The notes below the pieces were generated by a model that had not been told where the DNA came from, made no database searches, and worked only from the letters and a program-made list of their open reading frames with translations. Of a stretch of DNA of 64,000 nt, positions 56,508-64,000 are shown piece after piece; the stretch's first letter is position 1, and each line of letters begins with the position of its first letter. The position numbers and the translations under genes were made by a program. The DNA comes from Amycolatopsis sp. NBC_00345. GTDB lineage: Bacteria > Actinomycetota > Actinomycetes > Mycobacteriales > Pseudonocardiaceae. The DNA lies in NCBI RefSeq assembly GCF_036116635.1, contig NZ_CP107995.1:3472001-3536000 (forward strand), in the 5' to 3' direction.

Positions 56508-56867
56508 TCAGCGGGGCACGAACCCCACCGCGTCGTGCAACCGCGAACGCCGGGTTCCGGAAGCGGGCCGCGCCGGGGGCCGGGCCTCCGTCGGCGGGGT
56601 GTAGGTCGCGCCGACCACGATCTCTTCCGCCATCCCGTAAAGCAACGGCAGCGCGCCGGCGACCACGCCGCCGGTGCGGTTGATGTGCGAGACGCCCGGG
56701 ACGATCGCCGCGGCGTGGACATTGATGCGGCGGACCGTTTCCGCGCAGTCCTCCAGGTTCGCCGCGATACGGGCGAGCAGCGTGCCCACCCAGAACAGGT
56801 AGACCGCGAGCCCCGCGATCAGCAGCACTATGTCGACCACGGTCAGGACGACCAGCGTGGTGGTCAT
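56508..56867 (-). CDS. Small membrane protein 5 of the cox cassette
   Basis: A 119-residue protein, last of five in a row. One N-terminal helix, TLVVLTVVDIVLLIAGLAVYLFWVGTLL, then an amphipathic stretch RIAANLEDCAETVRRINVHAAAIVPGVSHINRTGGVVAGALPLLYGMAEEIVVGA, which ends in a Pro/Arg-rich tail. The stretch with VP, INRTG and alternating apolar positions recurs in the sister proteins. No family name known to me. ATGA overlap with the preceding gene shows coupling. Confidence 0.72.
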   Translation of the reverse strand: MTTTLVVLTVVDIVLLIAGLAVYLFWVGTLLARIAANLEDCAETVRRINVHAAAIVPGVSHINRTGGVVAGALPLLYGMAEEIVVGATYTPPTEARPPARPASGTRRSRLHDAVGFVPR

Positions 56868-57139
56868 GACTTCACCTTTCCGAGCACCCGGCCGAGGAAC
56901 AGGTGGTGCTGCAGGCCTTCGGCGAGGACGGCGTCGACGCGGCCGGCCGTTTCGGGGATCAGCGCGGTGTGTTGCGTGTTTTCCGCGGCGTCGTGCAGGG
57001 TCTCGCGGATGCCCGCCACGCGGCGGTCGATGATCTTCACGAAGTAGATCAGCAGGCTCAGCAGCGCGGCCACCGCCAGCACCACCACGAAGCCGGCGAT
57101 GATCGCGACCCACCACAGGGTCTCGTCCGTCGAGGACAT
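56864..57139 (-). CDS. Small membrane protein 4 of the cox cassette
   Basis: A 91-residue protein: short polar N-terminus, one long helix WVAIIAGFVVVLAVAALLSLLIYFVKII, then a coiled-coil-like segment DRRVAGIRETLHDAAENTQHTALIPETAGRVDAVLAEGLQHHLFLGRVLGKV. Same layout as the sister proteins, here with a His pair. No family recognised. It sits 3 bp after the previous stop and overlaps the next start. Confidence 0.72.
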   Translation of the reverse strand: MSSTDETLWWVAIIAGFVVVLAVAALLSLLIYFVKIIDRRVAGIRETLHDAAENTQHTALIPETAGRVDAVLAEGLQHHLFLGRVLGKVKS

Positions 57140-57142
57140 GGC

Positions 57143-57385
57143 CTAGCCTCCCAACCGCGCGCGGCCGCGCCGCAGCCCGGCCACGATCACCTCGGCGTGG
57201 TCGATGGTGGTGCGCAGCCCGGTCAGCGCCGCGGTGTTCGCCTCGGCCGCCTTCAGCTGCTCGTCGATCAGCGGGGCCGCGCGGCCGATCGAGCGGGCCA
57301 GCGCCAGGATCGGCACCACCAGCGCCACCACGACCAGCACGATCACGGCCCCGATCGCGAACCCCACGATCCAGCCCGCCGTCAT
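57143..57385 (-). CDS. Small membrane protein 3 of the cox cassette
   Basis: An 80-residue protein: helix VGFAIGAVIVLVVVALVVPILALARSI followed by RAAPLIDEQLKAAEANTAALTGLRTTIDHAEVIVAGLRRGRARLGG, an amphipathic helix with heptad-like spacing. Same plan as its four neighbours. ATG with GGAG upstream. The 34-bp gap before it holds GTGACCACAATGGACA, close to the arm of the terminator at 17219. Confidence 0.72.
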   Translation of the reverse strand: MTAGWIVGFAIGAVIVLVVVALVVPILALARSIGRAAPLIDEQLKAAEANTAALTGLRTTIDHAEVIVAGLRRGRARLGG

Positions 57386-57419
57386 GACGCGCTCCTCTCC
57401 CGGTCACTGTCCATTGTGG

Positions 57420-57647
57420 TCACACCGTCTCGCAGAAGTCGCGCACCGGCTTGAGGCTCGCGTTCACCGAGCCGAGTGCGGCGGGCACGGGCGCGGTGCG
57501 CTCCGCGACCAGCGTGACCCCGCCCAGCACCGAGCCGAGCGTCCGCCGGACCGCCCGCAGGTGCAGGATGACCCGCAGCAGGCCGACGGCGGCGAACAGG
57601 ATGATCAACGCGGCCACGGCGAGGGTGGCCCAGGCGGCAGCAGGCAT
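57420..57647 (-). CDS. Small membrane protein 2 of the cox cassette
   Basis: A 75-residue protein: helix AAAWATLAVAALIILFAAVGLLRVILHL, then RAVRRTLGSVLGGVTLVAERTAPVPAALGSVNASLKPVRDFCETV. The piece PVPAAL also occurs in protein 1 (EPVPAALAR), which supports a common origin. ATG 57647 has AAGGAA upstream; longer starts would cover the previous gene. 13 bp separate the two genes. Confidence 0.72.
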   Translation of the reverse strand: MPAAAWATLAVAALIILFAAVGLLRVILHLRAVRRTLGSVLGGVTLVAERTAPVPAALGSVNASLKPVRDFCETV

Positions 57648-57660
57648 GGCGGGATTCCTT

Positions 57661-57915
57661 TCAGCCCAGCAGCTTCGCGACGCTGCCCGCGTACCGGGTC
57701 GCGCCGACGGCCACTTCGTCGATGGTGCGGCCGGTGCGGGCGAGCGCCGCGGGCACCGGTTCCAGCCGCCCGGCGAGCTCACCGCCGCCCGCGAGGATGT
57801 CGTCGGCCGCGGCGCGGATCCGCTCCACCGCGGCCAGGACCCGGTTGAGCAGGGCGATCACGACGGGCAGCACGACGAACAGCAGCACGGCGTTGCCGAT
57901 CCACCACAGGACCAT
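57661..57915 (-). CDS. Small membrane protein 1 of the cox cassette
   Basis: An 84-residue protein: helix MVLWWIGNAVLLFVVLPVVIALLNRVL, then AAVERIRAAADDILAGGGELAGRLEPVPAALARTGRTIDEVAVGATRYAGSVAKLLG, a predicted amphipathic helix pair. It is the first of five and follows coxG by 10 bp. The tail resembles segments of MCE-associated or DUF948-like coiled coils in general form, but no family is assigned. Confidence 0.72.
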   Translation of the reverse strand: MVLWWIGNAVLLFVVLPVVIALLNRVLAAVERIRAAADDILAGGGELAGRLEPVPAALARTGRTIDEVAVGATRYAGSVAKLLG

Positions 57916-57925
57916 GGTCGCCTCC

Positions 57926-58507
57926 TCAGGCCGGGGTACTCGGATAGGGCAGGAAGAACCGGCGGAACACGCGTTTCAGCGCCATCAGCGCCGCCTGCAG
58001 CCCGATCCGGAAACCGCGGGCCGGGGCCGCGTGCCGGGTCGCCGGCCCCTCGCCGCGCTCGGCGCGCGCGATGCCGTTCTGCATGTTCACGGCGAAGTCG
58101 CGCATCAGCACCGAGGTGACGTCGGCGATCATGCCGCGCCCGTACTGCGCCGCGGCGCCGGAGATCTGCAGGTCCTGGTCGACGTCCACGCGGGTGCCGG
58201 CCCCGGAGCGGACCAGGGTCGCGGTGACCACCATGCTCGCCTCGCCGCGGCCCTTCTCCTCCGAGCCGGCGGCGTCGACGACGATCCGCTTGGCCGCGTC
58301 GTCGCGCTCGGTGATCGCAGCCGTGCCGCCGAACCTCAGCGACACCGGCCCCATCCGCACGCTCACGCGGCCCTTGTACCGCTCGCCGCCGAGGTCTTCG
58401 GTCAGCTCCGCGCCGGGCAGGCAGGCCGCGACCTGCGGCACGTCGTCGAAGAACCGCCACACCTTCTCGACCGGCTGCGCGACCTCGAACTGGTTCCGGA
58501 TCAGCAT
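57926..58507 (-). CDS. coxG: CoxG-like SRPBCC protein
   Basis: A 193-residue carbon monoxide dehydrogenase subunit G-family protein. MLIRNQFEVAQPVEKVWRFFDDVPQVAACLPGAELTEDLG is the SRPBCC start with the conserved CLPG; YKGRVSVRMGPVSLRFGGTA and QDLQISGAAAQYGRGMI follow. A C-terminal hydrophobic/basic segment (GFRIGLQAALMALKRVFRRFFLPYP) may bind the membrane; CoxG anchors CO dehydrogenase to the membrane in Afipia. It overlaps the XdhC stop by 7 nt and precedes five membrane proteins. Confidence 0.9.
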   Translation of the reverse strand: MLIRNQFEVAQPVEKVWRFFDDVPQVAACLPGAELTEDLGGERYKGRVSVRMGPVSLRFGGTAAITERDDAAKRIVVDAAGSEEKGRGEASMVVTATLVRSGAGTRVDVDQDLQISGAAAQYGRGMIADVTSVLMRDFAVNMQNGIARAERGEGPATRHAAPARGFRIGLQAALMALKRVFRRFFLPYPSTPA

Positions 58508-59424
58508 CGGGTCTCCTTCTTCGCGTAAACGGCCGGGTCGCGCAGGAACTCGGCGCGGCAGCCGGAGCAGCAGAAGCTGTACCCGGCCCCCTCGTACTCG
58601 ACCGCGTCCACCGCGGGCACGGTCATGCCGCACACCGGGTCCACGGCCTCGGGCGTCGGTGCGACCCCGGCAAAGGACGGCGTCTCACGGGCCGCCCGGG
58701 CCCGCACCAGCTCGGCCAGGATCGCGACGGCGATCTCCCGGTGCGAAACGCTGCCGAGGTCCAGCCCGGCCGGCACCTGCACACGGGCCAGGTCCTCGGC
58801 GGGCACGCCGCGGTCGGCCAGGTAACCGAGCACCGCCTGGCCGCGACGGAGCGACGCGACCAGGCCGACGTAGGCTGGCCGCGCGGCCAGCGCGCGCTCC
58901 ACCGACTCTTCGTCGTTGTGCCCCTGCGTCGCGATGACCACAAAGGACTGTGCGGTCACGCCCGCCAGCTCCGGCGTCTCCAGCCGCTCCGCGCGCCAGC
59001 CGAGCGTCGCGGCCAGCTCGACGAGCGTGTGGACCATCGGCGAACGCCCGACCACCACCAGGTGCGGCGCCGGCTCCACCGGCTCGATGTACACCTCCAG
59101 CGCCCCCTCGCTCTGGCACGAGATCGGCACCACGGTCATGCCGTCCGGCACCGCGGCGCCGAACTGGTCCGGGGTGCCGAGCAGCAGCAGCCGGGGCGTG
59201 CCCTCGGCGAGCGCCTGCCGGGCCTCGCGGACCACCGTCGGCTCGGCGCAGGCCCCGCCGATCCAGCCGCGCAGCTCGCCGGCGGCGGTGATGATCGCGC
59301 GGCAACCCTCCTTGCCCGAGGACGGGCCCTGCCGCCACACCACCGTGGCCAGCGCGAACGCCTCGCCGCGGCGGGCCAGCTCCCCCGCCTGCTCCAGCAC
59401 GCCCCGGCTGTCCGGCACCGCCAT
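58501..59424 (-). CDS. XdhC/CoxF-family molybdenum cofactor protein fused to a YHS domain
   Basis: A 307-residue two-part protein. XdhC domain (1 to about 250): ALATVVWRQGPSSGKEGCRAIITAAGELRGWIGGACAEP, HLVVVGRSPMVHTLVELAATLGW, and GHNDEESVERALAARPAYVGLVAS. From about 260 a YHS-like metal domain: VDPVCGMTVP, YEGAGYSFCCSGCRAEFLRDPAVY, with Cys ligands also found in copper-handling proteins. XdhC proteins insert sulfurated molybdenum cofactor. The YHS part could bring copper to the CO dehydrogenase site, inferred. ATG 59424 preferred (GAGG 8 nt upstream); GTG 59433 is possible. Confidence 0.88.
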   Translation of the reverse strand: MAVPDSRGVLEQAGELARRGEAFALATVVWRQGPSSGKEGCRAIITAAGELRGWIGGACAEPTVVREARQALAEGTPRLLLLGTPDQFGAAVPDGMTVVPISCQSEGALEVYIEPVEPAPHLVVVGRSPMVHTLVELAATLGWRAERLETPELAGVTAQSFVVIATQGHNDEESVERALAARPAYVGLVASLRRGQAVLGYLADRGVPAEDLARVQVPAGLDLGSVSHREIAVAILAELVRARAARETPSFAGVAPTPEAVDPVCGMTVPAVDAVEYEGAGYSFCCSGCRAEFLRDPAVYAKKETRC

Positions 59425-59434
59425 GCCCGTCACC

Positions 59435-61822
<2,388 letters not shown>

Positions 61823-61832
61823 GTCGATCCTC

Positions 61833-62351
<519 letters not shown>

Positions 62352-62352
62352 C

Positions 62353-63219
62353 TCACGCCGCCCTCTCCGTCGTGCGGCCCAGCGCGCGCACCACGAAGGT
62401 GCGCACCATGTGCCGTTTGAACTCGGCCGTGCCGCGGTGGTCGGACTTCGGCCGGGCCGCTTCGGCGGCCAGCTGCGCGGCGTGCTCCACGGACTCCTCC
62501 GTGAGCGGCCCGCCGACCAGCGCGTGCCCGGCTTCGACGGCCTCGATGGTCGCGCCGCCCACGCCGGTGAGCGCGATGCCGGCCCGGGTCACCGTCTCGC
62601 CGGTCGTCTCGATCGCGACCGCGACGCCGACCGTGGCGAAGTCGCCGACCCGGCGTTCCAGCTTCAGGTAGCCGCCGCCGGGAAGGCCGCGGGGCGCGGG
62701 AATCACCGCCTCCACGGCGATTTCCTCAGGGGTGAGCGCGTTCTGGAACGGCCCGGTCACGAACTCGCGGGCCGGGATCGTCCGGCGCCCGCCGGGGCCG
62801 GCGGCGACGATCGAGCCGCCGAGCGCGAGCACCACGGCCGCCCAGTCGCCCTGCGGGTCGGCGTGGCACAGCGAGCCGACGAGCGTGCCGCGGTTGCGCA
62901 CGATCGGGTCGGCGATCAGCGGCGCGGCCGCCGCCATCGTCGGCTGGGTGCTCTTCAGCAGCGCCGAGCGCTCCAGGTCGGCGTGCCGGCACAGCGCCCC
63001 GACGTGGAGCGCGCCCGAGGCGTCCAGCTCATGGTGCGCCAGCCCCGGCAGGTTGTTGATGTCGACCAGCAGCCCGGGCGAGGCGAAGCGGAGTTTCATC
63101 AACGGCACCAGGCTCTGCCCGCCGGCCAGGACTTTCGCCTCGTCGCCGTGCTGGTGCAGCAGGTCGAGCGCCTCCGCCAGCGAGCGGGGCGCTTCGTAGC
63201 GGAACCGGGACGGGTACAC
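62353..63219 (-). CDS. coxM: CO dehydrogenase medium (FAD) subunit
   Basis: A 288-residue FAD subunit. FAD motifs KVLAGGQSLVPLMKLRFASP near residue 30 and TLVGSLCHADPQGDWAAVVLALGG near 112 are canonical; GYLKLERRVGDFATVGVAVAIE is in the C-terminal part. It hands electrons to the quinone pool. Order M-S-L is the standard form I order. GTG start; 12 bp after the small upstream gene. A second coxM starts divergently to the right. Confidence 0.94.
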   Translation of the reverse strand: MYPSRFRYEAPRSLAEALDLLHQHGDEAKVLAGGQSLVPLMKLRFASPGLLVDINNLPGLAHHELDASGALHVGALCRHADLERSALLKSTQPTMAAAAPLIADPIVRNRGTLVGSLCHADPQGDWAAVVLALGGSIVAAGPGGRRTIPAREFVTGPFQNALTPEEIAVEAVIPAPRGLPGGGYLKLERRVGDFATVGVAVAIETTGETVTRAGIALTGVGGATIEAVEAGHALVGGPLTEESVEHAAQLAAEAARPKSDHRGTAEFKRHMVRTFVVRALGRTTERAA

Positions 63220-63231
63220 GCGCGGCCCCCT

Positions 63232-63468
63232 TCAGTCTCGGCCGGGAGGTTCGGCGACGGCCGTGGGGAGGGTGTCCTCCTCCGGCTCCGGGCGCGGCCG
63301 CTGGTGCGGGGGCCACGGCCCGGCGACCGGGCGGCCCGCCACCTTCAGGAAGTCCATCAGCTCGGGCCAAGCCCACACCGTCGGGCTCTTGCCCTCCTTC
63401 GGAGCGTCCTCGACGAGCTCGTACAGCCGCGGGTTGCCCCGGCTGTGCCCGTCGGACTCGATCCGCAT
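63232..63468 (-). CDS. Small protein upstream of coxM
   Basis: A 78-residue soluble protein: MRIESDGHSRGNPRLYELVEDAPKEGKSPTVWAWPELMDFLKVAGRPVAGPWPPHQRPRPEPEEDT, Pro-rich at the end. It looks like a single small domain with the tryptophan-rich piece TVWAWPELMDFL. I do not recognise a family. It is the first gene of the cox minus-strand operon, 12 bp before coxM, with the shared cox motif 72 bp upstream. A GTG at 63477 is an alternative start. Confidence 0.6.
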   Translation of the reverse strand: MRIESDGHSRGNPRLYELVEDAPKEGKSPTVWAWPELMDFLKVAGRPVAGPWPPHQRPRPEPEEDTLPTAVAEPPGRD

Positions 63469-63539
63469 GACGCGCACCTGCTTCCACCGTTGGTCAGGTG
63501 CGCTGATGCTCCACCCGGGCGAACACCGGGACAACGCGC

Positions 63540-63557
63540 GATTAACCCTTTGCTTAA
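63540..63557. promoter_or_regulatory. Shared cox motif, copy 2
   Basis: Inverted exact copy of the 18-bp motif at 53524 (here GATTAACCCTTTGCTTAA on the plus strand). It lies between the minus-strand cox operon and the divergent second coxM, 44 bp before the latter, so one bound protein could serve both. Confidence 0.75.
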
Positions 63558-63601
63558 CCCCGCTATTGCGGGCGGCCGCGGCGGCGGGGACGATCGCCTT
63601 C

Positions 63602-64000
63602 ATGCAGGTGCCGGCGCAGTTCGAGTACGAGCGGGCCTCGAGTGTCGAGCACGCACTCGCGCTGCTGGCCAAGTACGGCCCGGAAAGCCGCGTGATCGCG
63701 GGCGGGCACAGCCTGATCCCGATGATGAAGCTGCGGCTGGCGCGGCCGGAGGCGCTGATCGACGTCAACGAGCTGGCCGAGCTGGCCACGATCGAGGCGG
63801 CCGGGGGCGAGCTGCGGATCGGCGCGCTGGTGCGCCACGCCCAGCTGCTCGCGTCCGGCGTCGCGGGCGAGCTGTTCCCGATCCTGCACGACGCGGAGCG
63901 CGTGATCGCCGACCCGATCGTGCGCAACCGCGGCACGATCGGCGGCTCGCTGTGCCAGGCCGACCCTTCGGAGGACCTCTCGGCCGCGTTCGCCGCGGTC
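63602..64000 (+). CDS. Second CoxM-like FAD subunit (truncated by window end)
   Basis: The first 133 residues of another FAD-binding medium subunit, running off the right edge. RVIAGGHSLIPMMKLRLARPEALIDVNELAEL and VRNRGTIGGSLCQADPSEDLSAAF are the two FAD motifs. It is similar to the coxM at 62353 but not a recent copy (His for Gln in AGGHS). It is transcribed away from the first cox operon and probably heads a second set of CO dehydrogenase or related molybdenum hydroxylase genes beyond the window. Confidence 0.9.
   Translation, partial: MQVPAQFEYERASSVEHALALLAKYGPESRVIAGGHSLIPMMKLRLARPEALIDVNELAELATIEAAGGELRIGALVRHAQLLASGVAGELFPILHDAERVIADPIVRNRGTIGGSLCQADPSEDLSAAFAAV

Noticed and set aside
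57398..57423. Possible relation of the gap sequence to the terminator arm at 17219
   Set aside because: GTGACCACAATGGACA resembles one arm, but there is no partner arm to form a hairpin here, so no terminator or repeat is called.

Overview
The window is very GC-rich and densely coded, with GTG starts, 1-4 nt gene overlaps, and an actinobacterial gene set: F420-type luciferase-like oxidoreductases, an ANTAR regulator, DUF2795, UsfX-like anti-sigma with SigF-like sigma, PadR and MerR regulators, and a CtpC P-ATPase with a DUF1490 partner. Three copies of a 46-bp palindrome starting CTCGTGAGTG lie at gene ends. I infer a Pseudonocardiaceae member, probably Amycolatopsis-like, from this gene set. 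No rRNA, tRNA, CRISPR, phage or IS element was recognised.

Layout. 0-11.3 kb holds small catabolic or defence genes, mostly in regulator/enzyme pairs with an inverted-repeat operator between them: TetR/aldo-keto reductase, sugar porter, sirtuin, TetR/dihydrofolate reductase-like, haloalkane dehalogenase, HxlR, SDR/ArsR and VOC. 11.3-14.5 kb is a ctpC-type metal P-ATPase with a PacL-like (DUF1490) partner and a long low-complexity N-terminal extension. 14.7-29.7 kb holds SDRs (one frameshifted), a PadR-P450 operon, a secreted GH30 glycosidase, a MerR regulator, two ketopantoate-reductase-like proteins flanking a dead P450, a TetR with twin operators and a secreted I36-type protein. 29.8-38.2 kb looks like a stress island: STAS, bifunctional nuclease, hemerythrin, GAF-ANTAR, DUF2795, rsbW-sigF-small membrane protein, NDH-2, an Rv2629-like protein and an L,D-transpeptidase. 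Several of these have GTTT-N15-17-GGGTAN promoter-like sites upstream.

40-51.1 kb is a propane/short-alkane monooxygenase operon: a divergent AcoR/MimR-like activator, then prmA-prmB-prmC-prmD, an amidohydrolase, a DUF59 metal-sulfur assembly protein, a zinc alcohol dehydrogenase and a dedicated GroEL-like chaperonin. These would hydroxylate the alkane, oxidise the alcohol, and mature the di-iron hydroxylase.

52.5-64 kb is an aerobic carbon monoxide dehydrogenase region. LysR is divergent from a small protein, coxD, coxE, a small protein and a GIY-YIG-like protein. Facing them is a minus-strand operon: 78-aa protein, coxM, coxS, coxL (form I motif AYRCSFR), XdhC-YHS, coxG and five consecutive tiny membrane proteins. 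A second, divergent coxM starts at the right edge. An identical 18-bp motif lies in both divergent cox promoter regions. The five-membrane-protein cassette is the best candidate for something undescribed.
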